Program-made: the position numbers and the translations under genes
The notes under the pieces: model-generated
The model's input: only the letters and a program-made list of their open reading frames with translations
The model's database searches: none
What the model was told of the DNA's origin: nothing
In this document: piece by piece, positions 1 to 11,422 of the stretch
How positions within the stretch are numbered: position 1 is the stretch's first letter
How the letters are laid out: each line of letters begins with the position of its first letter
Assembly: GCA_000499405.2 (NCBI GenBank)
Contig: HG738137.1
Location: forward strand, 7,192,001 to 7,256,000
Direction of reading: 5' to 3'
DNA: 64,000 nucleotides
DNA from: Onchocerca volvulus
Taxonomy: Eukaryota; Nematoda; Chromadorea; Rhabditida; Onchocercidae

Positions 1-1269
1 GGTTGCATTACTTTGCAGACAGCAATGCAGTGATATATAACGATGATGATATTTCGAGTTGTTTACAAAATAGAAAAAAATCGAGAGAAATTTCAAAAGA
101 AAATGACACCAGTTAAAATTGCCGCTATTGAAATACTTAAAAGAAAATGATTGGATGCTTCCTTCTTTTTGTTATTCTCACTTACATTACAAGATAACAG
201 AATTTCTAAAATTCTTGAAATGCTAAACTATTTTCGATAACTTTGAACATAGCATTTGCTAATTTGCTAGCTCATTGGAATAAAAATATTTAATATAAAA
301 TATTACAATTCAAAGATTGAAAGTTTTAAAAAATTCGAAACTCACTGATTTTCTCTTTTTACATGTGTAAAAAAAATATCTGTATGTAAAAAATGTAATC
401 AAGATGCAGCCAAAATCGAGGTCTAGATTAGAAATCATTCTTTTTACGCAGTAATTGAATCATTCTAAAATTTAATTAAAATGTATTCCTTTCCTTAGAC
501 CAAACCATCAGGTCTGAAAGCAGTCTATTTTCTTTTAATGGAAATTCCGTATCTTAATTCTTAGTCAAGACTAAGAAAAAGACTGTCTAAGAAGGTCTCA
601 TCTGTTCTTAGGAAATGGAATCGAAAAAATTTTTATCTGAATTCACATTTGAAATTACATGAAATTAACTTATTCAAACAACCGCCTTGGAAAAAGACTT
701 TTTTAAAAAACACTTTGCCTATTATTTATTGGTCTTGCAATCTTCCTAATTTTGAATGAAAAAAAAAAGATAATAGAAGAGAATAGCTACGGTAAAAATA
801 TGAAAAAATAAAATAATCTTATCTCTGTTTTCTATCAGAACGACAGTTTTTCTTCAATTTTTCTAAAATATTTATTAAAAATAATGGAAAAATCGTGAAA
901 AGCCATTATAAAAATAGTCTATGCAATTCAAAAAACTGAACAACATTTACCTTGTATGATAGAAAAAGTTAATTGTGGAAGATGGAAAAATGTTGCTACG
1001 CGATGATACTAAGCAACCAGAAGATTATTCTCGGGCAATTTAATTTTGTTGTTGAAATAATTAAAGTATAGATTATGAGCATTTGTAGAGACAGGAATCG
1101 AACAGCAATTCGAATTAAGTGATTAAATATTAAAGTAGACATAATCGTTCATGACAAAACGGAAATAATCCTATAAACAAGTTGATGGAAAAAATTATTA
1201 CTACTATTATTATTATTATTATTATTATCACTATTATTATTATTGTTATTATCACTATTTTAATTTCAG
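1..1269 (+). other. Intron sequence upstream of the first visible Frizzled exon
   Basis: No exon is recognisable here. The stretch is AT-rich and ends in the acceptor of the first visible Frizzled exon, so it is probably part of a long intron whose 5' exons lie outside the window. I looked for the membrane-segment 1-3 exons and the cysteine-rich domain and found nothing convincing. An ATT-rich microsatellite lies just before the acceptor. Confidence 0.5.
1196..1260. repeat. (ATT)n microsatellite
   Basis: An imperfect run of ATT/TTA triplets interrupted by a few C and G bases ends about 10 bases before the intron acceptor of the Frizzled exon starting at 1270. It is simple sequence and is likely to vary in length. 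Confidence 0.85.
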
Positions 1270-3854
1270 GTATCTCTCAGCTGCTCGTAAATGGGTTCCA
1301 GAAGGTATCGATGCATGGAGTAGTTATTTACATTTAGTTGCTTGGGCACTTCCAGCAATTCTAACTATTGCAGTACTCACTACTCATAAGGTTGTGTCCT
1401 TCAAATTCGTCGAATTTTTCAAAAAATAGTTTTTTTTTTTTTTTTCTAAAAGAAGTCTTCATTATTTTAGATGCATGTCATTCTAATTCTATGATGAATT
1501 TTGCATCAGAATAGTCTGCCATCTCATCTATCACGAATCTATCACGAAACAATTAGTTAAGAAACTTAAGCGATGAACTATTAATGTCATCAAGTTTCCA
1601 TCAGAAGTAATGTTGGAGAAAAGACGAATGATACTGTCTGGAATTCTTTCAAAACAATAAATTACATGATGCATTTGAAAATTGTGGACATTAATCATTA
1701 TTTAATCTATATATAAAACTCATTTTGAGCTAACAATATTCACCTATAACACGCTGCCATAAATTTTGATTCTAATCAAATTTTAGGTTCATTCATTAAA
1801 ATTTTCATTAAACTAATCAATTTATTTATAACTAGCTGGACCAAGCTACACTTCGTATGACCTAGTCCAGCTAGTTATGAATAAACTGATTTAGCTATAT
1901 TTTACGAAAAAAAATGTAAATGTTCGTTTGTTCAAAATCTTAAATCTCCGAAAATGCTCAAACACGCCCTTTATCCATACAAAAACGCGCGCCTATTCGA
2001 ATGCAACGGTGTATTTCAAATCAATCGATAAAGAACTTGAAATGTTGCGTGGAGGTGAACAACGAACATTTACATTTTTATTTATAGAGATTTCATTAAC
2101 TCAGGTTTGGGAACAAGGATTAGCTCATACCATATCGATGCATTAGTTTCATAACAAAATTTGAAATCTTTTTATAGGTGGATGCAAACGAATTAACTGG
2201 TTTATGTTCTGTGGGTAATGCTGATCCGTGGGCTTTATTTGGCTTCATCATTGTACCAAAGTTGATTTTTGTTGTCGTTGGTAGTTGTTTGATCCTAGCT
2301 GGTTTCTCAAGTATGTGCCGAGAACGTGATTCCTTTAGGAGACGAGTAAGTTTATGTTTTATTAAATTAACTCATTATCTTACTACAACTTTTACGAATT
2401 TATTCTTCTTCATCATAAATTTTTGCGCTTTTCAATTTATCGAAATTGCATTGTCATATTTTTTTCTTTTCAAATTTCAATATAATTAAAAATTAGTGAA
2501 ATTTTGATGATTTACTTCAATGCCGTCTGAAAATACGAAATTTTTTTATACCATTTTGATTGATGTCATTCAAAAAGTATTTGTCTAGTTTGGATTTGTT
2601 GAAGTCATAAAATCGGTGCCTATGCTTTGTAATAGCTATTAAATTGGATATAAAAATAAGCATTTTCTGTTTTTCTCATAGATGAGCTGTTTTGTTTTGA
2701 ATAAATGTGCTACATATTTTATATTTTAAATTTCTAATCAAATACAATTTGAACAGGGAACGGACACATCAAAACTGGAAAAGTTAATGGTGAAAATGGG
2801 TCTCTTCAGTGCGCTTTATATTATTCCAGCAATAACAGTAATTATTTGCGACACTTATCATATGTTTATTCTAATGCAATGGCATCCAGCAACTATTTCT
2901 TGCAAACTTCATGGCGGAATCGAAAAAGGCCATTGTAAAAGGCCTCCGTCACCACAGGTGTGCAAAATTTATCAAAATTAAATTCTTCGAAATATTATTG
3001 AATACTGATTCCATTCAGAAACTTTTCAAGCAAATTATATATGCCGGCTTTTTTTCTTGATCTTTTGATGTGGTTTTTGTATTACTTACAATTTGAGTTT
3101 CTTCAAGAATGATAATTAAGGAGAAGCACTTTTTACATAAAAAATTCGATATAGTTTACATTTTTGGAATATGAATTTTTTGGATCTTTGAATATAGGTA
3201 CGAAATTTCCTACCTGGAGCTTTCGTCGTATTCTGATTTATTCTCTCTTATAGCTCGATATCTTAGATGTTTTTTGCTTTTTTAAACTCATGAATTAAAA
3301 ATAGATGGTATTTTTCAATTAAAAAACATTTGACTAATAATAAACATCTAAGATTGGAAATTTTTTCGTGCAAAGGGACATCTTAGAGGAAATTTACTTT
3401 TTGCAGAAACTTAATGTTGCAAAAAAATTATAAAATATTTAGTCCTTTTTTTTTAAATTTTGTAGCTAAAGATTCATAGTTAAATGATTTTTTTCAGGTT
3501 GAATTATATTTTTTAAATATATTCATGTCGCTGGTAATTGGCATTTCGACAGGAATGTGGACTATTTCGTCGAAAACATTTCATTCCTGGCAACGAGCTA
3601 TCTGTTGCGGTCTGTGCTCCACCGCACCCGCCAAATATGGTTCCGGTGTCGGAGTGGCCAATTCGTTGACCAATTCTGCGACCCTTGCCGCTGTTGGAGC
3701 GGCTAATCGTCCGCTTATTCCATCCGCAAATCCACCACCTGTTCCACCACCGCATCACCATTACATGCCGATGACCGTATCCTCCTTACCACCAAGTCAT
3801 ATTACGCAAAATGCTCTTTCTGCCGCTACTTGGAAGCAGTCGAAAATTATGTAA
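1270..3854 (+). CDS. Frizzled-type Wnt receptor, C-terminal half (membrane segments 4-7 and tail)
   Basis: Frizzleds are seven-pass plasma-membrane receptors for Wnt ligands that signal through Dishevelled. Four exons are seen: 1270-1390, 2178-2345, 2757-2957 and 3498-3854. Phases agree, giving 281 residues and a TAA stop. Segment 4 (HLVAWALPAILTIAVL) and the family motif LTGLCSVGN lie in exons 1-2, segment 5 (FGFIIVPKLIFVVVG) in exon 2, segment 6 (GLFSALYIIPAITVI) in exon 3 and segment 7 in exon 4. The Dishevelled-binding KTxxxW motif is present as KTFHSW straight after segment 7. The tail is rich in Ala, Pro and His (PPPVPPPHHH) and ends in KIM, without a recognisable PDZ-binding end. The cysteine-rich domain and segments 1-3 must lie left of the window. 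The donor after 1390 (GTTGTG) is weak. Which paralogue this is (cfz-2, mig-1, lin-17 or mom-5 type) I cannot decide. Confidence 0.93.
1816..1890. repeat. 26-bp inverted repeat (fold-back) in Frizzled intron
   Basis: The arm at 1816-1841 and the arm at 1865-1890 are reverse complements with two mismatches over 26 bases, around a core of AACTAGCTGGAC and GTCCAGCTAGTT. The loop is 23 bases. It lies in the intron between 1390 and 2178, just before the dispersed repeat that starts at 1929. It could be a fold-back (MITE-like) element or an intronic hairpin. Confidence 0.75.
1929..2099 (+). repeat. Dispersed repeat, copy 1 (sense, in Frizzled intron)
   Basis: This stretch resembles 30992-31175 on the minus strand along nearly its whole length. 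The shared ends are TGTTCAAAATCTTAAAT and GAACAACGAACATTT followed by TTTTTATTTATA. Both copies keep an open frame whose products share FKILN, then RK, then KTRAY, which suggests decay from a coding element. The KTRAY region is faintly like the end of PIF1/Helitron helicases, but that assignment is weak. This copy ends 78 bases before the exon at 2178. Confidence 0.7.
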
Positions 3855-5823
3855 TGTTGCGGGAATTTTGAATTGTCAAAATTTTAAAAACTTAAAATGA
3901 AATCCAAATGTTTCATACTTCTGAATCCATTTTGTGATTCTCTTCTGTTCCTGAAGTTATCGGATAGATTTAAAATGTCAAACTCTGGACATTTGAAAGA
4001 GCTAGATCATTATATAGCTCTTCAATCATACAAAATGTTAAAAGTTAATTTAACCAAAGTTGAGCAAATTAATTAGCTGGTATGTATTTATGAAATTTCT
4101 TGTTGTATATTAATTAGTCAAATCAGAAATTAATTATACTTGGTTAGCATTAGTTAGATCCTAGAGGTTATTTTGTTAGTTATTCTCAGCTGAAAAGTAA
4201 TATCAAATACAAAAAGTTTGTATTTCTTATCTGAGATTTAAGAAAAAAAAAAAAGATTTAATCGAATTATTAAAACAAATACGCTGTTCTACCTCGATTT
4301 GCTTACAAGCGTATAATATCTTAATTTTTCTCTTTATTCATCCTTCCTTCTTTCTATTGTATGAGTTATTATTTTCAAGAACATATGCTTATTTATAAAA
4401 ATAATCTTTTTTTTTTTTTTTTTTCATTATTTTAAGTGCCATTGCAATGTGACAACCCATGACAATATATTGTTTAATCTTCTTTTTCATCTTTGTTATT
4501 TTTTTGTTACGGAGTGGTATGTTACTTCATTTTAAGTTACTTTAGCGTGTTCATCTGTCCATCTGGGTTTTTCTTTTCATAAATTACCAGAACAGGTGGT
4601 TGTTTTTGATAATCATCTGCTAATTGATCACTGCTTGCAAACGGAAAATTGAATTACTCAAGTAAATTATTGCAAGTTTCTTTTTTTTTTCTTTTTTTTC
4701 TGTGGTCATCCTGTCTGTAAATGTAAATGCATGAGGAAATTTTCCGATATCATAAATTGTATACTAAAATGTATTAAATTGTAAGATGGCATTTAGAACT
4801 CTTCAGATGTTATGGATGCTCGTGAAGTGACGATTATCGATCCGTTTAATTTAGGAAAATGGTTTAAAAAAAAAAAAGAAATCAGAAAATGTTGAAATTT
4901 TGTTGATGCATACTTTATTTAATTTTATTAAAATGGCATCACTTGCAGGTTGTCATTTATTTTAGAAATGAAGAAATGACTGAAGTAATTTTAGCAAATT
5001 TGAAAAGTTCTAAAAGTCACAAGATCAAAACACAGCTTAACGGGTTTAATAAGTTTGAAAATATTTTACATGAATGGTTTTGTAGATGTTAGAGAAATTT
5101 CATGTTTTTGAACTCTAGAAGTTGGCGAGAAATTTTCTGGGAAGTAAAGAATTTCGAAAGTTTACATCTACGAAACTCTTATTCCACCTGAAGTGTATAA
5201 AATGCGATGCTTCATGTTGTTTGCATGTTATTTAGTTTTTTAACTGCCAGCATGCTTTTATTTTACTTATTGTGTTCAACTGATGAAATTTATTGCATTA
5301 GTAGTTAAGTTAGATACAAATTATTTTCTTTTTTTATGATCATATGAATTTCGGCATCTGAGTTTCAAGCTTAGAGGGTATTTTGAAATTTCAATTTCGA
5401 TAAAAAGTTGAATTTTAGAAAATATTCAAGGAAAGGTTTGAACTTGAATGAAATGAAAAATGCAATTCCGAAGGAAAAGATAATGATGGACCATTGTAAT
5501 CTCGGTCCATCATCGTTGTCTCTTATTGCAAAGTTTTTCCACGTCTTATCGTACTTCGTTCGATTTATTTGTTTCCCATCTGTTTGCTCTCAAATGTTTT
5601 CTTTTTTTTCACATACTGCTTTAAGCCAACATATTTTGTTTAAAATTACACTTTTTTTTGTGCAAAATAGAATATGTTAAAGTGACAGATAAGCGTTGTT
5701 TACTGTATCTATTATATATACAATACTAAAAAAATTCATTCAACAAAGCCTTTCTATAAGCAGTAATGCCACAAGCGAGGTTTACATTCAACATTTTATG
5801 CATAAAACATCAAAAGGAGCCGA
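3855..5823. other. 3' flank of Frizzled: UTR and intergenic sequence
   Basis: No convincing gene is seen. The first part probably holds the Frizzled 3' UTR, but no single polyadenylation site stands out. Poly(A) and poly(T) runs occur at about 4246, 4408 and 4681. A 90-codon open frame at 5408-5680 is phenylalanine- and leucine-rich, has no splice context and is judged to be chance. Confidence 0.5.
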
Positions 5824-6240
5824 TTACTGGTTTTGTAAGCGGAAATCAACGCTTCTTTGATGTGTTTGTGAATTGTGGATTATACACAGTGCAGTAGCAT
5901 GAATCATCTGCAAGAAGAAAAGGATTTTATGGAAAATTCCCGGAATAATTACGAAGCCAGAATTTTCCGGATGCTTTGAACAATAACATCACAGAATCTT
6001 TTTCTCATCTACCTTAAGCAATTTCAGCCAGAAGGAAGCGATTTGTTGTTTTCTGTCATATTCTTCTTTGACAAGAAGATTTTGCATCTTACTGATATCA
6101 TTGATAAGTTTGCCGAGAATTTACAGCAATCTGATGAAAAAGAATACTTCAAATCGTGAATTTGATGATAAGCAAGTATTCATCTAAAAATATTTTAAAT
6201 ACGATGGTGATCGAAAAGAATCTTTTCTTCTTGCTGAAAG
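5824..6240 (-). other. Possible coding blocks downstream of the orphan membrane-protein gene
   Basis: On the minus strand, an acceptor (about 6100) is followed by an open block with a charged helical product containing KEEYDRKQQIASFWLKLL. It ends at a clean donor (AAG|GTAGAT). After a TTCTTGCAG acceptor, a last block runs to a TAA at 5826-5824. A further block (product starting MNTCLSSNSRFE) lies between them and the gene to the right. All three blocks are phase 0, and an alternative donor (GTAACA) inside the final exon of the orphan gene at 6325-8790 is also phase 0. They may therefore be an alternative cytoplasmic tail or a separate small gene. The plus strand of the same stretch also has a 50-codon open frame, so coding strand is not certain. 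Confidence 0.3.
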
Positions 6241-6324
6241 AATGGAACTTGATTTAGTAAAAAATTCAGATTAAAAATGATTGGATACTCGATCTATGTG
6301 CTGAGTGAACAAAAAAAAATTTCT

Positions 6325-8790
6325 TCATTTCATAATAAATGATGTTACAGTAAAGTTCACAACAATCATCATTAATATCATAAAGATATTCCTATTCACG
6401 GACAAGTGTGCATCATTGCTTTCGAAACATTTGTCGTCGATTTGAAATGGAACACAATTCTCAAAATGATGCTCATACGATTTCCAACTCATCTGAAGAA
6501 GCAAAGAATGTATACAGTCTTTTTCGTCAATAAGAAAGACTTAAATATTTTAAATTATTAATTTCAATCTCAAGAATTCCAAAATCTAAACTTCATTCAC
6601 TCGAATCATCCCGTCATTTTTTATTGATATCATAATCAGCACTGTATAAAGTCAATTCAGATATCGGCAACGATCTTTCTCTGATTTTCAAACATATTGC
6701 TGAGAATTAATTTGAGTTACATATGAAGCATAAAGATTATCAAATTTTTGAAATTCTAAAAAGAAAAAATCTCTCAATCTTAAATGTTGTAACTATTAAT
6801 TGAAACGTTGTGAACGATGAATAATAACAGAAGTCATAATGAGAAAGAGAAGCTGAATAATTATGTAATTCATCAATACAGTAAACATTCAGTTCATCAT
6901 TTCATCGTGTACATAAATATCTAATTAATTAATAACTTAATTCAAACCTGGTAGCAAACTTCATGAGTTGCAAGCGATGGAATCAAAATAAATGTATCAC
7001 TCATCCAGTCTTCCACTGTACGGTTGGCTATCAAACTTACATAATGTACGTGCCTATTGAGACGAATGCGATAATGAATGATAAGTGAAATCGGTTGCGA
7101 CCAATTTGAATTTATATTTAATGAAAATTCCGCATCGTCGCAACTCAGTGGCCTGAATGAAACATGAAATGATTCATTTTGTTTTTAATTTCTTTCATCT
7201 TTCGATTTGGGCAGTATTTGTAAATCTTATAGTCATCTTGCAGTTTCTGAATCACATTTTTATTCTTAAAAGTCAATGATTATTTGAAAGAATATTCGGG
7301 ACATTGTTTTATCAAAAAGATATTAAGATTATCAAACTGTAGCTTCTAGTGATAACGATGCATATTAAGCATAATTAAGTATTATTTCTTGCTTTTTAAT
7401 TTCTTTAGTAAGAGGAAGTTATTGAGAAAAAAAAATTATTTGGGAAATAGGTGGAAATTTTCGAAAGTATACGCTTACCTGACTTTTAGTGAAATAAGTT
7501 TTGGAAGCCAGTCCATTTCTGTGTAATTAGTTTTGATCAGAAAACTGGGCCTGATCAAAAAAATGCTGGAATAATTGGACCAGAAAGTTCTGTAAACTTT
7601 CTTATGGTAAACTTCATAACGTATCATACTCTTGAAAAATACTTCGTACCATTTGCCGTGTATAAAATCACACGCTAAGTAACCCTGAAAGCATGATCAA
7701 CATGATGTGAAAATCTACTTATGGTGTGATTTTAATTCAAAATATTGGCAATTCAGAATTCAAGTTCAAATTGGGAGAATAAATCCAGAAACTTCTCGAG
7801 AAGAGTATCTGGTCTTGTCTTGGCTTTTAGACGCGAGACAATATCTTTCCATTTCAGAGTAGTCCTGTAATTCCAATAAATAATCGTACCTCATAATTTT
7901 TCGGTAAACTCTTCAGTGGGCAGTTTGGATTACTGTTATTCCAAATTGGTGTCTTTCGAATAGCTAACTGTGATATGTATTGTGAAAGAGCTTTTTGGCA
8001 TCCGATGTAATATCCCAGATCAGGTGATATACGGTAGTTTTTTTGATAACCCTTTAAAAAATTATTATCATTCTAATACAGACAAATTATACTAACATCT
8101 GAATAAGCAAATATATTCATTAAAATTTGTCAAAAATTTACAACATTTCAAAGTCAATAAAAACCAATCTTACTTTTTATAAATTAAATTATCCCAATGT
8201 AAAATTTCATCATTGAAAATGAACCTTATATTCCAGTTCACAAGTATTTGTACTACCCATTTCATGCCAAATAATTTGTACAGTAGGATTTAGACTAGTT
8301 ACATGCTTCAAATCATTGTCATAATCGTTTTGCATTTTATTGGTATAAATTGATCCACAAGATCGTATTGTTTCTGGGAATAACTAAAAAAAGATTCAGT
8401 CACTTTAATGGCATTCATTCTAATTACTAGAATTAATTAGAATTGGCTTTAGAGATTTTTAATTAGTTTGACATCTTTGATCGAACTTTTCAGACTCATC
8501 TATCCCTGATATCTGCACAAATTCATTGCAGAAACTGATTCCACGCAGGGAAAAAGTGCGACAAAAGCGCTGAAACTTTCATCTATTTAGGAAACAGAAG
8601 ATATGAGTATATTAAAAAGTGGACATACAATCATAATGTTATCATCGAGTGATTGTCTCTCATATGAACAAGCTTCCATTGATAAGCTGATAAGCTTCTC
8701 CGGAGATATTTGGTAAAATGCTGTAACATGTTGCACCAGTAAGTACCACCAAAATATCAGTGATATCTTATGGTTTTTGATCATTGTCAT
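6325..8790 (-). CDS. Orphan six-exon gene: secreted or membrane-anchored protein of 353 aa
   Basis: I do not recognise this family. Six exons join with full phase agreement: 8790-8629, 8383-8225, 8051-7890, 7684-7479, 7152-6948 and 6492-6325 (TGA). Acceptors are TTTTAG, TTAAAG, TTTCAG, TTCAG and CTTCAG; the first donor is a strong GTATGT. The N-terminus (MTMIKNHKISLIFWWYLLVQ, cleavage likely near HVTA) looks like a signal peptide. The body has scattered cysteines and N-glycosylation sites and is rich in Tyr and Trp, as in an extracellular domain. The last about 20 residues are hydrophobic (IFMILMMIVVNFTVTSFIM) and end in a single Lys. That fits a GPI-anchor signal or a type I membrane segment. 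A second ATG two codons in is an alternative start. It lies tail-to-tail with the Frizzled gene and head-to-head with WDR12. Expression cannot be inferred from the sequence. Confidence 0.7.
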
Positions 8791-10910
8791 AGAGAGTGCA
8801 CCATTCAGTCAAAAAATTCCAAGATTTAGCGCGACATGTCATAATACAACATAGTCTCCTGAAGCTTCCTGAAACTTCATGAATTATCTTAACAATCTGA
8901 TAATTTTTAGTTGATCAGAATCATTCTCCATTTCCCGAAATATGCACAATAATTAGAAAGAATGGTTACAAGTAGATGGATGATGAGAGTATATATAGAA
9001 GATAATATTTGAATTTTATATTTATGAAAAATATATCAAATTAATCAGAAAATCTGAAATCACAGGACAAAATCGGTTACGAGATTGATAAATGATATAT
9101 TGATGAAAATTGATATCATGTTTACTTAGGTCTGACAGATAAGTGTCAGAAAAGGAAAGTATATATGATTCTTAAAATTGCCTCAATGAAAAATAACGGA
9201 TGCATAGATTGGATTTAGCAGTTTGCTTCTTCCCATGGGTAAACCAAACTTTTCTGCGTGGAACATTTCACAAACACATAGCTAGGAAATGAATGACTCT
9301 TTTTCAAAGCTCACTCATTTTGTCTTTTTATACCATTCAATGCTCGGAAAAATATCATCCCAACTGAAAACAAAGCCCGATAGAAAGAGTTCTTCGAGAA
9401 AAACACTCAATCCATACTTTAATTTAAATTTAATCGAATGGAAGATAGAGGAGCATCGCCGAATGTTGCCCGACACAATTAATTTGTCGATCATATTAAG
9501 TAATCATAGTTAACCACAACCTGCCGTCCATCGTTGTTATGCAATGAATCAATTACTACTGCTGCAATGACTGATGACAATTTCAACATAGCTGTGAAGA
9601 CTATTTCAATTTGCGATCAAAAAATTGCATATCTTCTTTTTTTCGATTATCGATAAGCCAAAATAGTATATCATGGGAAGCTTGGCCTATTCCAAGAAAT
9701 TCCTTCAGGTCGTAAATCTGGGAAAATTAAGAAAAACATCAAAATGACGCACTTATTAGCTTTGGTATAGCGAAATACTTGAGTAAAAGTAATTGGAAAC
9801 TGCAGAAAAAGTTTTAATTTGGACAAGAAATGAATGTTATAGTCTGAGCCTTTAAAGACACATTTAATATTTTCCCCATGTGGTTCCTCATCAAATAGAA
9901 AATCTTTTCTATTTTCAAATTTAATTCGAAGGAAATTTAATAGTTTTCGAGTAAATTAGACCAAAGATGAATAAGATAGTCTTCGAAACTGCATTTTAAA
10001 AAGGGATCTGTTATTCGGTTATGCTTTTAAATTTGAATTGTTTAAAGAAGCAAAATGAAAAAGCATGATGTTTTCGGAGTTTCAATCAATGAAAATAATT
10101 GAAGAAATCCTCAAGGGGTGAGAAATAAGTAATAAAATGAATAAAGAAGATAATCAAAAATTAGAAATTATTTCATTTTTTCATGTATTCAGATAAATGT
10201 CTAATAAAATGATAAAGTCCTAACAAAATAAACAGTTAGTGATAAGTAGGCAGTTGAGTAACGAATTTCCTAGTGATAGGATTATCAGACTATTGGGAAG
10301 AAAAATCTCGTAGAAATAACTAACAAGCTTATGAGAGTTTATGGCTGATAAGAACATAGGTAACAACAACAGTAAAGTTATCCATCACTCGCATTAATGA
10401 TAAAATAGTTTTGTTGATCTTACAGTTGTCAAATGTCTTTATGAAACTATTAACCATTGATTTTCTCTGAGAGACATTTGACTGTCTTCCAAGTAACAAA
10501 AATCAAAAATAAACGTTAGAGCGTGAGAAAACCTGTTCAGTTTAAAAAAAAAAAAATTTGGAAGTGCGCATCTTTTCTTGGCCTGGATGTCCAACCTATC
10601 CCAGGCTTCAATTGAAACCTTTCTAAATAAAGGTTGGACTTTGTCAACATGCTTTCAGATGCGCGAATAACTGATATGTTTTAGTTTATCGAGAATTTGA
10701 AACGAAGTTGTGCATCATCTATCATCAAAGTTGTCAATAACTATCTGATAAAGACTTTGATATGTTTTGCTGGTGACAATTGTCACTGATCTCATTTGAC
10801 AGGAGTGTAATGGGAATTTCCCTTCTTAACCATTTGCGAGAGAGGAGAAAGAATAATCAGCAGAGCGGAAATAATTAGCGTATAAGAAAGTAAAATCTTA
10901 TATACTGCAC

Positions 10911-11060
10911 ACGCCGATCGCGTAATTCATTCTGATGACATGACGTACAGTTTTAACATTTTAACGCCAATCACGTAATTCATTTTTATGACGTGATATG
11001 AAGTTGCAACATCCTCACATCAATCACGTAATTCACTTTGATGACGTGACACGATAATAT
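10911..11060. promoter_or_regulatory. Three 53-bp tandem repeats carrying TCACGT...ACGTGA inverted boxes
   Basis: Three units begin at about 10918, 10971 and 11024, an exact 53-base step. Units 2 and 3 contain TCACGTAATTCA, then, after 20 bases from the start of the first box, ACGTGA, so each unit is an inverted pair of TCACGT half-sites. Unit 1 is diverged (TCGCGT and ATGACGTA). TGACGTGA resembles CREB/ATF-type sites and CACGT is an E-box half. The array ends about 360 bases before the WDR12 start codon; more ACGT-containing sequence follows at about 11119 and 11198. Confidence 0.6.
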
Positions 11061-11393
11061 CCCTCTCTAATAATTGATAGAATCAATCATGAGACAATTA
11101 TTTGCATTGCACATATCTACGTGAGACGCGAATTTTCATGTGATCAGAAGTTGGTTAGCGATGGAGGGGTGAGGTCGGGAAGTGGACTGGTGGGGTGTCA
11201 CGTCAGGTTACGGGACAATTTTATCTCATTACAGGAAGTTATTGAGAGACGGTAGATACGACTAATATAATAGGAATTTAAAAAAATTGTAGAAGAGCTA
11301 TTGAATGCGTAATGAAAGCTTCAGCAATAAGTTATATAGATGAGGCTAGAATGAGTTACGTGTTCCTCAAGAAGTTGTGATTTTGTGATAACT

Positions 11394-11413
11394 TTTAATT
11401 TTTAATGTTTCAG
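11394..11413 (+). promoter_or_regulatory. Candidate spliced-leader acceptor of WDR12
   Basis: A T-rich tract ends in TGTTTCAG nine bases before the ATG at 11423, with no partner 5' exon recognisable. This is the usual layout of nematode trans-splice acceptors. An ordinary 5' UTR intron is the alternative. Confidence 0.6.
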
Positions 11414-11422
11414 ATTTTACTT

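Larger units (their letters stand above)
8791..11422. other. Intergenic region between divergent genes (orphan and WDR12)
   Basis: This shared upstream region serves a minus-strand gene on the left and WDR12 on the right. It holds the three 53-bp repeats at 10911-11060. A short stretch near 10560-10640 has complementary CCAACCT and AGGTTGG boxes. A 74-codon open frame at 9289-9513 has no supporting splice context and is regarded as chance. Confidence 0.55.

Noticed and set aside
3513..3761. 82-codon minus-strand frame opposite the Frizzled last exon
   Set aside because: It is the antisense shadow of a GC-richer true exon whose plus-strand product is clearly Frizzled.
5408..5680. 90-codon plus-strand frame
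   Set aside because: It has Phe/Leu-rich composition from T runs, no splice sites and no similarity pattern.
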